NCBI RefSeq assembly: GCF_002483205.1
Contig: NZ_DLHM01000005.1
Location: forward strand, 1,014,905-1,078,904
DNA length: 64,000 bases
Direction: 5' to 3'
Source: Flavihumibacter sp. UBA7668
Lineage (GTDB): Bacteria; Bacteroidota; Bacteroidia; Chitinophagales; Chitinophagaceae
Part shown: positions 45,000 to 53,232 of the stretch, in pieces
Layout of the letters: the number at the start of each line of letters is the position of its first letter
Position numbering within the stretch: position 1 is the first letter of the stretch
Notes under the pieces: model-generated
What the model was told of the DNA's origin: nothing
Seen by the model: only the letters and a program-made list of their open reading frames with translations
Databases searched by the model: none
Program-made: the position numbers and the translations under genes

Positions 45000-45485
45000 A
45001 TGCAGGAAACTTCTCCCTTTCTCAGGTTGGTCAGGAATTCTTTTCGGTTCCGCCTGTTTATGCTGATGAAATTACCCAGCGCTTATTTTTCAGGTGTACG
45101 GGTGCTTCAGATTGATGAAGCTTCCTCGCAGGTTTCCGTCCCTTTTAAGTGGTTTAGCCAGAATCCTTTCAAATCAACATATTTCGCCTGCCTTGCCATG
45201 GCTGCTGAAATGAGCACCGGAATTCTGGCAATGACACACACCTATAAACGCAATCCTGCGGTTTCCATGCTCGTAACCAACCTGGAAGCGAATTACAGTA
45301 AAAAAGCAACCGGCACTACTGTATTTACCTGTGAAATGGGGGATGAAATCAAAGCAGTTGTAAATGCTGCTATTGAAACAGGCGAAGCACAAACAATTAA
45401 AGTGCGCTCTGTCGGAAGAAATACCGCCGGTGAAGAAGTGGCTGAATTTTTTATAACATGGTCCTTTAAAATAAAAAAACTATGA
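45000..45485 (+). CDS. DUF4442 hot-dog fold protein
   Basis: The 161-residue protein resembles the DUF4442 thioesterase-like hot-dog group: FRLFMLMKLPSAYFSGVRV, VSVPFKWFSQNPFKSTYFACLAMAAEMSTG (the central helix) and a C-terminal strand EEVAEFFITWSFK. Members are small cytosolic proteins thought to act on acyl-thioesters, but few have been tested. It shares the ATGA overlap with the next gene, so the two are translationally coupled. The substrate is unknown. Confidence 0.75.
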   Translation: MQETSPFLRLVRNSFRFRLFMLMKLPSAYFSGVRVLQIDEASSQVSVPFKWFSQNPFKSTYFACLAMAAEMSTGILAMTHTYKRNPAVSMLVTNLEANYSKKATGTTVFTCEMGDEIKAVVNAAIETGEAQTIKVRSVGRNTAGEEVAEFFITWSFKIKKL

Positions 45486-46885
45486 AGATTGCCTTTCATG
45501 GTGCTGCCCGTTCCGTTACCGGATCCAAGCACCTGCTTACCTTAAAGAATGGACGAAAAATTTTGCTCGACTGTGGTATGTTTCAGGGCATGGGCAAAGA
45601 AACGGATTCCTTAAACAGACATTGGGGCTTTGATCCTGCTGAAGTGGATTTGCTGATATTATCACACGCGCATATTGATCACAGTGGGTTGATTCCCAAA
45701 CTGGCCAAAGATGGATTCCATGGTAAAATCTATTGCACACCTGCTACGCGTGCCCTGGCCTCCATCCTGTTGGAAGACTCCGCTGAAATTCAGGAAGATG
45801 ATGTTAAATACATCAATAAAAAACGGGCTGCATCGGGTCAGCCTTATTTAAAACCACTGTACACAAAAGAAGATGCATTGGCTGTACTGGGTTCCTTTTA
45901 TGAAGTGGAATACGGCTCCTGGTTTAAAATTGAGGAAGGCGTTGAATTACTCTTTACAGACGTTGGTCATATTATTGGAAGTGCCGCCGTTCACCTTCGC
46001 ATAACAGAGAATGGTAAAACAGAACAGGTTACCTTCAGCGGTGATGTGGGTCGTTATCGCGATATTATTCTTCGCTCACCGGATACCTTTCCACAGGCAG
46101 ATTATATAATTATTGAATCAACCTATGGCAACAGCCTGCACGATCTTCAGGTTACCACACCGGATCACTTACTGGAATGGATCGAGAAAGTTTGTGTTAA
46201 GCGCAGAGGAAAATTAATTATCCCCGCTTTCAGCGTTGGCCGCACGCAGGAAATTTTGTTTTCTTTGAATCAGCTGGAGGTGGAACGTCGCTTACCTGAA
46301 TTAGATTATTTTGTTGATAGTCCGCTTAGCATTGAAGCCACTGAACTTATTAAAGGCTATCCTCATTATTTTAATAAATCCATTCAAAAAATTCTGCAAT
46401 CCGATACTGATCCATTTCATTTTAACGGATTGAAATATGTCAAGACGGTGGATGAATCCAAGCTGCTGAATTTCAGAAATGAACCCTGTGTTATTATCAG
46501 TGCCAGTGGTATGGCGGATGCCGGCCGGGTGAAACATCATATCAGTAATAATATCGAAAACAGCCGCAACGGCATATTGATGGTGGGCTATTGTGAACCA
46601 AGCTCTCTGGGTGCCCGCTTATTATCAGGCAAAAAAGAAGTATCCATATTCGGAGTTGAACATGAAGTGCACGCAGAAATTGGCTCCATCCGAAGCATGA
46701 GTGCGCACGGCGATTATGAAGACCTGAGTCAATGGCTGGCTTGTCAGGATATGCGCGCAGTTAAAAAATTATTCCTCGTGCACGGCGAATACGAAGTGCA
46801 GCAACAGTTCAAACAACGATTGGTAAACAAAGGTTTTTTAGATGTTGAAATTCCGGAAAGACATTGGGAAGTTGGCTTAAGTTAA
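45482..46885 (+). CDS. MBL-fold beta-CASP RNA exonuclease-like protein
   Basis: The 467-residue protein has the metallo-beta-lactamase motifs SHAHIDHSG and DVGHIIGS, FSGDVG, and the beta-CASP signatures FVDSPLSIEAT, ISASGMADAGRVKHH and VHGEYEVQ, with the final His ligand. This is the YsgC/RNase-type subfamily related to CPSF-73, which degrades or processes RNA. Predicted zinc ligands are complete. It overlaps the upstream DUF4442 gene by ATGA and the convergent metZ by nine bases. The target RNA is unknown. Confidence 0.87.
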   Translation: MKIAFHGAARSVTGSKHLLTLKNGRKILLDCGMFQGMGKETDSLNRHWGFDPAEVDLLILSHAHIDHSGLIPKLAKDGFHGKIYCTPATRALASILLEDSAEIQEDDVKYINKKRAASGQPYLKPLYTKEDALAVLGSFYEVEYGSWFKIEEGVELLFTDVGHIIGSAAVHLRITENGKTEQVTFSGDVGRYRDIILRSPDTFPQADYIIIESTYGNSLHDLQVTTPDHLLEWIEKVCVKRRGKLIIPAFSVGRTQEILFSLNQLEVERRLPELDYFVDSPLSIEATELIKGYPHYFNKSIQKILQSDTDPFHFNGLKYVKTVDESKLLNFRNEPCVIISASGMADAGRVKHHISNNIENSRNGILMVGYCEPSSLGARLLSGKKEVSIFGVEHEVHAEIGSIRSMSAHGDYEDLSQWLACQDMRAVKKLFLVHGEYEVQQQFKQRLVNKGFLDVEIPERHWEVGLS

Positions 46886-48043
46886 TGCCAGCGCTTGTAA
46901 AATATCGTCCAGAATATCTTCCTTGTTTTCAAGGCCAACAGAAATGCGGATCAGTCCGGCACTGATACCAACAGCTGCCCGTTCTGATTCGCTTAATTTT
47001 CCATGCGTGGTGCTGGCCGGATGTGATGCAATCGACCTGGTATCACCCAGATTGGCTGAAAGAGAAAGCATTTTGAGTGAATTCAGGAAGGTTCTGCCGG
47101 CATCAATTCCACCACTTAATTCAAAACAAACAATTCCACCACCGTTTTGCATCTGTTTTTTTGCAATTTCATATTGCGGATGATGCGGAAGGAAAGGATA
47201 TTTTACCCAGGACAATTTGGCATGTCCATTTAGTTTTTCGGCAAGATATAATGCATTCGAGGCATGTCTGTCCATCCGTACTTCCAATGTCTCCAGACTC
47301 TTACTTAATATCCAGGCATTAAAGGGCGATAAAGAAGGACCGGTGCTTCTGCAAAACAGATACACTTCTTTGATAAGTTCTTTTTTACCAAGAACAATAC
47401 CTCCCAATACACGGCCCTGGCCATCGAGCCATTTGGTAGCCGAATGTATAATGAGATCGGCTCCCCATTCAGCCGGTTGCTGGTTAACCGGCGTTGCAAA
47501 ACAATTGTCTACATTAACCAGTAATCCGTATTTATCGGCCAGCTTTCTTACCGATTCCAGATCAATGATTTCCAAAGCCGGATTGGTGGGTGTTTCCAGA
47601 TAGATCATTTTGGTAGTCGGCCGGATGGCCGCTTCCCAGCTCTGGATATCTGCAGCATCCACATAGCTGTGCTCTATTCCGTATTTGGGTAAATATTTGG
47701 TAATAACCGTATGCGTGCTTCCGAAAATACTCCTGCAGGCAAGCAGGTGATCGCCCTGTTTCAAAAAACTCATGAAACTCGCGAATATCGCACTCATGCC
47801 GGATGCCGTGGCAAAACCAGCTTCGGTTCCTTCCAGCGCACACATGCGATCCACAAATTCCTGCACATTCGGATTGCTGAACCGACTGTAAATATTATCA
47901 TCCGTTTCATCCGCAAAGGCGGCGCGCATATCTTCAGCATCATCAAAACAAAAACTACTGGTCAAAAACAGGGGCTGAGAATGCTCCATTTCATCAGTAC
48001 GGTCAATCTGGGTACGAATCACTTTCGATATCGGATGTTTCAT
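46877..48043 (-). CDS. metZ: O-acylhomoserine sulfhydrylase, PLP-dependent
   Basis: The 388-residue protein is a Cys/Met-metabolism PLP enzyme with SRFSNPNVQ, ETPTNPALEI, DNCFATPVNQQP and SATKWLDGQGR (Schiff-base K204). The motif LDGQGRVLGG and the lack of a cystathionine beta-lyase signature fit O-succinyl/acetylhomoserine sulfhydrylase (MetZ). It makes homocysteine from the acyl-homoserine made by MetX, encoded about 0.5 kb away on the other strand. It follows the OsmC gene by 11 bases. MetB or MetC activity cannot be excluded from sequence alone. Confidence 0.87.
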   Translation of the reverse strand: MKHPISKVIRTQIDRTDEMEHSQPLFLTSSFCFDDAEDMRAAFADETDDNIYSRFSNPNVQEFVDRMCALEGTEAGFATASGMSAIFASFMSFLKQGDHLLACRSIFGSTHTVITKYLPKYGIEHSYVDAADIQSWEAAIRPTTKMIYLETPTNPALEIIDLESVRKLADKYGLLVNVDNCFATPVNQQPAEWGADLIIHSATKWLDGQGRVLGGIVLGKKELIKEVYLFCRSTGPSLSPFNAWILSKSLETLEVRMDRHASNALYLAEKLNGHAKLSWVKYPFLPHHPQYEIAKKQMQNGGGIVCFELSGGIDAGRTFLNSLKMLSLSANLGDTRSIASHPASTTHGKLSESERAAVGISAGLIRISVGLENKEDILDDILQALALT

Positions 48044-48054
48044 GCTTCTTTCAA

Positions 48055-48477
48055 TTATGCTTTAATTCTAACCTCATAGCTGATTTCACAACCACCTCTG
48101 CGAAGGGTTTCTGCAACCGAACAATATTTATCCATAGATAGTTGAGCTGCCCGTTTTGCTTTGTCTTCATCAATAGTACCCCCGAGCGTAAAAATGATTT
48201 TAGCTGCTTTCCACAAGGCCGGCTCTTTCCCGGTTTCCCGTTCTGCTTCAATATGCATATCAAAATAGCTGATTTCCTGGCGCTGTTTCTTCAGAATGCT
48301 AATCACATCTATACCACTGCAACCACCCAGTCCCATTAGCAGAAGTTGCATCGGACGAACGCCGTAATTGGTACCTCCCGTTTCCGGACTGGTATCTATA
48401 CGAATAGTATGCCCATTGGCATCAGTAGCTTCAAAGCCATAATCCCCTGAAGTCCGGATTACATCTATTTTAATCAT
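48055..48477 (-). CDS. OsmC/Ohr-family protein
   Basis: The 140-residue protein has the OsmC fold: GVRPMQLLLMGLGGCSGIDVISILKKQ with the first reactive Cys and MDKYCSVAETLRRG with the second. OsmC proteins reduce organic hydroperoxides with the two cysteines or act on other thiol compounds. It starts 28 bases downstream of a -7 box (48505-48512) and leads a two-gene unit with metZ. Linkage to methionine synthesis suggests protection of, or chemistry on, sulfur intermediates, which is an inference. Confidence 0.88.
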   Translation of the reverse strand: MIKIDVIRTSGDYGFEATDANGHTIRIDTSPETGGTNYGVRPMQLLLMGLGGCSGIDVISILKKQRQEISYFDMHIEAERETGKEPALWKAAKIIFTLGGTIDEDKAKRAAQLSMDKYCSVAETLRRGGCEISYEVRIKA

Positions 48478-48504
48478 AAACCTTTATTTTTTTTTCAATT
48501 CGTA

Positions 48505-48512
48505 CAAAGGTA
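48505..48512 (-). promoter_or_regulatory. Promoter -7 box for the OsmC-metZ unit
   Basis: TACCTTTG on the minus strand matches TAnnTTTG and ends 27 bases before the OsmC ATG. The plus strand of the same 61-base gap carries TTATTTTG before metX, a weaker box. Confidence 0.5.
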
Positions 48513-48538
48513 ACGGTGGGAGCGTTTATTTTGCAGTT

Positions 48539-49576
48539 ATGCAGCATCGTTTTGTATCGCCCCTGCCATTTACCCTGGAAAGTGGTGCCGTTTTGGAGGA
48601 ATTGGAGATCGTATTTCATACCTATGGTAGGTTGAATGCCTCCAAATCCAATGTGATCTGGGTTTGCCATGCATTAACAGCCAATGCGGATGCGGAAGCC
48701 TGGTGGCCTGGACTGATTGGTGCGGGTGCCACCATTAATCCGGATGAATATTTCATTGTTTGTGCCAATATTCTGGGTTCCTGTTATGGAAGCACCGGTC
48801 CTCTTTCCATTAATCCAACAACCGGCCAGCCTTATTATATGAATTTCCCCCAGCTCACCATCCGTGATTTGGTAAATGCGCATATTCTTTTACGAAATCA
48901 TCTTGGTTTATCTGAGATTTACCTGCTTATGGGAGGCAGTATGGGTGGGTATCAGGTGCTTGAATGGGCCCTGATGGAACCCTCAGTTATCCAGAAATTA
49001 TTTCTAATCGCTACTTCTGCTTCTGAAAGTCCCTGGGGAATTGCCATCCATGAATCCCAGCGCCTGGCAATTGAAGCAGATTCCAGCTGGCGCGAAGAAC
49101 ACCCGCAGGCAGGAGCAGCCGGATTGAAAGCGGCCCGCGCCATTGGCATGCTGACCTATCGCAATTATACCGCTATGTCGGAACAACAGAAAGAAGAAGA
49201 TCTGGAGAAAATAGATGGATTTAAAGCAGCTTCCTATATGCGCTATCAGGGCGAAAAACTGGTTAGCCGATTTAATGCCCAATCTTACTGGATTCTTACA
49301 AAAGCCCTGGATAGTCACAATATTGCCCGTGGCAGAAAACCCACCCTTGAAGAAACACTTGCTTTAATCAAACAACCAACCCTTGTGATGGGTGTTTCGA
49401 GTGATTTACTTTGTCCGATTGCAGAACAAGTTAAAATTGCCAATTCTATTCCCTCCGCCAACTTTATCGAAATCGACTCCAATTACGGCCACGATGGATT
49501 TCTCGTGGAAGCCATGGTAATCGGCGAACAATTGAAAAGCTGGCTGGAGAAGAAGGAGAAAAAGGAGAAAAAGTAG
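48539..49576 (+). CDS. metX: Homoserine O-acetyltransferase
   Basis: The 345-residue alpha/beta hydrolase has CHALTANADA, MGGSMGGYQ with nucleophile S134, and near the C-terminus SSDLLCP and SNYGHDGFL, which supply the Asp and His of the triad. It acylates homoserine as the first step to methionine by direct sulfhydrylation; MetX-type sequence favours acetyl over succinyl, although some members use succinyl-CoA. The C-terminus ends EKKEKKEKK, encoded by a purine-rich repeat that continues beyond the stop, so the tail seems to come from a repeat element. Methionine partner metZ lies divergent nearby. Confidence 0.9.
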   Translation: MQHRFVSPLPFTLESGAVLEELEIVFHTYGRLNASKSNVIWVCHALTANADAEAWWPGLIGAGATINPDEYFIVCANILGSCYGSTGPLSINPTTGQPYYMNFPQLTIRDLVNAHILLRNHLGLSEIYLLMGGSMGGYQVLEWALMEPSVIQKLFLIATSASESPWGIAIHESQRLAIEADSSWREEHPQAGAAGLKAARAIGMLTYRNYTAMSEQQKEEDLEKIDGFKAASYMRYQGEKLVSRFNAQSYWILTKALDSHNIARGRKPTLEETLALIKQPTLVMGVSSDLLCPIAEQVKIANSIPSANFIEIDSNYGHDGFLVEAMVIGEQLKSWLEKKEKKEKK

Positions 49577-49600
49577 GAGAAGAAACATCTCCTTAGATTT

Positions 49601-49656
49601 TCACCTCTCACTTCTCCCCTCTATCTTTTCACCTTTCACCTTTCACCTTTCACCTA
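49601..49656. repeat. Heptamer tandem array, copy B (eight units)
   Basis: Eight units in strict seven-base register on the plus strand: TCACCTC, TCACTTC, TCCCCTC, TATCTTT, three TCACCTT and TCACCTA. It lies 24 bases after the metX stop and is preceded by the purine-rich tract 49548-49589. Confidence 0.8.
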
Positions 49657-49685
49657 AAAAGTTTCCCCGCTGGACAGGCGGGGAA
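49656..49685 (-). terminator. Terminator on the minus strand after the LytTR regulator
   Basis: TTCCCCGC and GCGGGGAA arms with a seven-base loop; on the minus strand TTTTT follows shortly after the stem. It lies 170 bases past the regulator stop. The DNA between (49686-49854) shows no other feature. Confidence 0.6.
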
Positions 49686-49854
49686 CAAGATTTTAACCAG
49701 ACGATAAACAGGATGGTTTTCCGGATATCAGACAGTGGACTAGACTGTTTGCTTATGAATACAAATATCTGAACTGTTTTCCTGCTTCAGAAATTGATTC
49801 GCCCAGCTTTATCCTTTTGTCGATTAATGGAAAATTTTATTCGATAAACCGGAT

Positions 49855-50550
49855 TTAAACAATTTTAATACGGCTCATTACAGTGCTGCGATTGGCTTTG
49901 CTTACCGGTATTTTGGCATTCGCGATATACAGGGTATTATCCCTGATATCAGAAATTTTATTCATATTAATGATATACGACCGGTGCACCTTACAAAAAA
50001 CATCCGGATTGATTTTCTCTGTCAATGCCTTGATAGTATTGTGACTGATTATTTTTTTATCATTCGTGATAAACTTCACATAGTCGCCCATGCTTTCAAT
50101 ATATAATATATCGTCGTTATTCAGGCGAATCAGTTTGCCATCACTCTTGATAAACACATGCGACATCTCTTCAACTTCTTCTTTCTTTTCGTTCACCGGT
50201 TTTAATTTATCCAGCGATTGAATAAAACGCTGGTAACTGAATGGCTTGCGCAGAAAGTCAATAACACTGTATTCAAAGGCATCAAACGCATATTCCGTTT
50301 TGGATGTCGTAAGAATTACCTGTGGTTGATATTGCATCTGATCAAGCAGACTGAATCCATTGGCACCGGGCATCTCAATGTCCAGGAACAGCACATCCAC
50401 TGCATTCTCTGATAAAAACGGTATGGCCTCTTCTGTTGATTTGAAAGTATGTACTACATTAATCTTACCGCTTTTAATGCAGTATTTCTGTAATACATCT
50501 GCAGCAACGGAAAGATCTTCTACGATAACAGCTGTAAATTTCATGACCAT
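49855..50550 (-). CDS. LytTR-family response regulator
   Basis: The 231-residue protein has a receiver domain (residues 5-120) with VEDLSVAA, FLDIEMPG (phosphoacceptor D57) and FLRKPF, and a LytTR DNA-binding domain (130-228) with IESMGDYVKFIT, CKVHRSYIINMNKI and VSKANR. It binds promoter repeats as an output of phosphorelay signalling. Its start codon overlaps the stop of the Hpt gene (TAATG), so the two are coupled. The adjacent divergent kinase is the likely source of phosphate. An alternative ATG lies two codons later. Confidence 0.92.
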   Translation of the reverse strand: MVMKFTAVIVEDLSVAADVLQKYCIKSGKINVVHTFKSTEEAIPFLSENAVDVLFLDIEMPGANGFSLLDQMQYQPQVILTTSKTEYAFDAFEYSVIDFLRKPFSYQRFIQSLDKLKPVNEKKEEVEEMSHVFIKSDGKLIRLNNDDILYIESMGDYVKFITNDKKIISHNTIKALTEKINPDVFCKVHRSYIINMNKISDIRDNTLYIANAKIPVSKANRSTVMSRIKIV

Positions 50551-50945
50551 TATTGTTTTAAATATTCCTGAATTTTGATTGCTTCCTGTCTGATCAGCTC
50601 CAGTCCTTCCAGTATAAACGGTTTTTCTTCTTCAAGTCGTATAAGCGCCTCGTTTATTGTTGGGTTACCGCTGAAAAAATTTTCCATTTGCTGAAACTTT
50701 TCCTGGAATTCGGACAATCCACAGTATCCCCATAGTGGTTTTACTAAGTGTACTCTACGTTTTAGTTCGGTGATTTCTCCGTTTTCTGCCAGCCAGAAAT
50801 ATTTGGCCGATTCTTCAGCAAGTTGCTGATGGGAGGTAATGAAGATGTCTGAAATAGCGGCCAGGTCATTGTCGTGCATTTCCAGCAGGAACATGCCGTC
50901 AAACTGGCTACTGAGTTGGAACACAGTGTCCGAAATGGCTTGCAT
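50550..50945 (-). CDS. Hpt domain phosphotransfer protein
   Basis: From ATG 50945 the protein has 131 residues and is all-helical. It carries RRVHLVKPLWGYCG, fitting the Hpt HxxKxxxG phosphohistidine site, on a helix followed by a second amphipathic helix, as in HPt four-helix bundles. It would carry phosphate from the receiver of the hybrid kinase to the LytTR regulator. It sits between the divergent kinase gene and the regulator. A longer frame upstream needs a TTG start, so the ATG is used. The next to last residues of the site differ from the common HxxKG form. Confidence 0.75.
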   Translation of the reverse strand: MQAISDTVFQLSSQFDGMFLLEMHDNDLAAISDIFITSHQQLAEESAKYFWLAENGEITELKRRVHLVKPLWGYCGLSEFQEKFQQMENFFSGNPTINEALIRLEEEKPFILEGLELIRQEAIKIQEYLKQ

Positions 50946-50970
50946 AGGGTACAATTTTTTAATTACTCGG

Positions 50971-50978
50971 TACGTTTG
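50971..50978 (+). promoter_or_regulatory. Promoter -7 box for the hybrid kinase
   Basis: TACGTTTG matches TAnnTTTG and lies 38 bases before the kinase ATG. The -33 element is not evident. Confidence 0.4.
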
Positions 50979-51016
50979 ATAGGCAGATAAAATCTCCGAC
51001 TACCAAAACGAAAACG

Positions 51017-53143
51017 ATGAATCGTACCAACATATTATCCGGTGTAGTGAGATATTGGGAAAAATTAGCGGAAGATCTCTACCACCGGCAAGAGAACCTG
51101 CCTGCCTCCCCTCTGAAAACGTTGACAGAGGTTGGCATTGTTGTGGCTGGTCTCAATATGATCCTTTGTACCATTATGAAGGAATATATGGCGGCATTTG
51201 CCTGTCTGATGGTCTGCTCCCTGCTTTTTTTCTCCTATTTTCTCCGCTTGTATAACCGCCAGGAATTTGCTAAATGGGTGGTAATTATCAGTTTTAATGC
51301 CGGTGTGCTGGTAGTGAGTTATTTCGTTGGTATAAAATCCGGCGTGTATCTCTATTATTTCCCGGTGATTTTTGCCATGATATTTCTGATTGATACCAAA
51401 ATCAGTAAAGACCTTATTATTGCAGAAATCGCAACACTTACTTTTTTTGGAATAGCGTTTATCATCTCCCCCAACAATGGAAGCGGAAACCTGGTTCAGC
51501 AATCTCATTATATCTATAACCTTCGGATTAATCTTACTCTGTCTCTTTTGTTAACCGGACTGGTAGCTTTTTCCATTTTGAAAGCACTCAATAAAAAGGA
51601 AGAAGATATACTGGGTGAGAAAAATTTAGGCGATACCATTTTTAATACCTCTCTCGATGCAATTTTTATTATTGATCTCGACACACAATTGATTTCAGAT
51701 TGTAATAAAAGAGCATTGGAATTGTTTGCTATCCGTTCAAAAGAAGGGATCACGCTAACTGCGGTGGAGTCTATCCTGGGCGAAGAATCCGGGAAAAGAT
51801 TGAATGCATTCAGTAAGGAACCCTATCAGTCTCATTCTCCCTGGTTTGGCAATATGGAATTCTCCGATGTGGAAGGCCGGCCAATTTTTGCCTATGTTAA
51901 CATCGTGGTGTTCGAACACCAGAAATGTAAGTATGCTAAAATGAGTATCCTGGATATTACTGAGGTGAAAATTGCGGAAGTGGAAACGCTCAAAGCAAAA
52001 GAAAGAGCGGAGCGCGCTGCTAGAGTGAAGTCAAGGTTCCTGAGTAATATGAGCCATGAACTTCGTACACCTTTAAATGCAATTATTGGAACTACCAATC
52101 TGCTTCATCAGGAATATCATCTCAACAGCCAGCGGCAAATGCTGGATGTGCTGAAGCATTCCTCTGAACATATGCTTACTCTGGTGAATGATATCCTGGA
52201 TTATAGCAAGCTGGAGGCGGATAAAATGGAACTCAACAAGGAACCGTTTAATCTGAGTGATTTCCTTGAAAAAGTGGTGACTGTTTTTGAAAACCCGGTT
52301 AGGCAAAAAAATCTCATGTTTCAGGCAGATATCTCCTCAGTTTTAGGAATTGATATCATTGGAGATGAACTTCGCCTACAGCAGGTCCTGAATAATCTTT
52401 TATCGAATGCCATCAAGTTTACGGATAAAGGAACCATCAGCATGGCAGTGAAGATTCTGATGCGCAGAAGTAATAATGTAACCCTGCGTTTTTCAATATT
52501 GGATACAGGCATTGGGATTTCAAAAGATAAACAACATCGGATTTTCGATAAATTTTATCAGGCAGATCTTGAAACAACCCGTAAGTATGGCGGTTCTGGC
52601 TTAGGGTTAGCTATCAGCCATTATATCGTGCAGAAAATGGGCGGTGATCTTTCCGTTGAAAGTGAACCTGGCAAAGGCAGCACCTTCAGTTTTACCGTTA
52701 CGCTGCCTTTGGAAACGGAACGGCAGAGTTATATTGAAGAAGTAAAAGAAGTTCGGCTCGAAGATCTTTCCGGAATCAGTGTGCTGGTAGCAGAGGATAA
52801 TCCAATCAACATGATGGTGGTAAAACGATTCCTTGCGAAGTGGAATGCGGATGTTATTGAGGCTGTAAATGGATTGGAAGCGGTCCGTTTTTATAGTGAA
52901 AAAAAACCCGACATTTTGCTGGTAGATCTTGAAATGCCTGAATTAGACGGCACGGGCGTTGTTGCCTATATCCGAAAAACAGAAAAGGATATTCCTATTA
53001 TCGCGTTTACTGCTGCGGTCTATGACCATATGCAGGCCGATTTAATTGATAAGGGCTTTAATGACTTTATACCCAAGCCTTTCCGCCCGGAAGACCTGAA
53101 ACAAAAGTTATTGCAGTATGCCCGAAAATTGCAACATGTGTAG
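51017..53143 (+). CDS. Hybrid sensor histidine kinase with receiver domain
   Basis: The 708-residue protein has an N-terminal six-helix membrane region (about 38-189), a PAS-like domain (about 205-320), HisKA with SNMSHELRTPLNA (H347), a HATPase_c domain with NLLSNAIKFTD, DTGIGI and GGSGLGLAIS, and a C-terminal receiver (590-705) with VAEDNPIN and LLVDLEMPELDG (D637). All catalytic residues are intact. It is divergent from the Hpt/LytTR pair by 71 bases, so phosphate probably flows H347, D637, Hpt His and then LytTR D57. The membrane region does not match a named sensor; the signal is unknown. It is followed by a terminator. Confidence 0.93.
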   Translation: MNRTNILSGVVRYWEKLAEDLYHRQENLPASPLKTLTEVGIVVAGLNMILCTIMKEYMAAFACLMVCSLLFFSYFLRLYNRQEFAKWVVIISFNAGVLVVSYFVGIKSGVYLYYFPVIFAMIFLIDTKISKDLIIAEIATLTFFGIAFIISPNNGSGNLVQQSHYIYNLRINLTLSLLLTGLVAFSILKALNKKEEDILGEKNLGDTIFNTSLDAIFIIDLDTQLISDCNKRALELFAIRSKEGITLTAVESILGEESGKRLNAFSKEPYQSHSPWFGNMEFSDVEGRPIFAYVNIVVFEHQKCKYAKMSILDITEVKIAEVETLKAKERAERAARVKSRFLSNMSHELRTPLNAIIGTTNLLHQEYHLNSQRQMLDVLKHSSEHMLTLVNDILDYSKLEADKMELNKEPFNLSDFLEKVVTVFENPVRQKNLMFQADISSVLGIDIIGDELRLQQVLNNLLSNAIKFTDKGTISMAVKILMRRSNNVTLRFSILDTGIGISKDKQHRIFDKFYQADLETTRKYGGSGLGLAISHYIVQKMGGDLSVESEPGKGSTFSFTVTLPLETERQSYIEEVKEVRLEDLSGISVLVAEDNPINMMVVKRFLAKWNADVIEAVNGLEAVRFYSEKKPDILLVDLEMPELDGTGVVAYIRKTEKDIPIIAFTAAVYDHMQADLIDKGFNDFIPKPFRPEDLKQKLLQYARKLQHV

Positions 53144-53157
53144 TATTGTTTTTCAAG

Positions 53158-53180
53158 GGCCGGTTTCTACCGGCCTTTTT
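53158..53180 (+). terminator. Terminator of the hybrid kinase
   Basis: GGCCGGT and ACCGGCC arms with a TTCT loop are followed by TTTTT. It lies 14 bases past the stop. Confidence 0.9.
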
Positions 53181-53232
53181 CTTTCAACCAAATTGAAACG
53201 CTGTGGTTATATTACCATAGCAATTTATACAT

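Noticed and set aside
48478..48538. SAM riboswitch upstream of metX or metZ
   Set aside because: The gap is only 61 bases and shows no riboswitch-like stems; there is room only for the divergent promoters.
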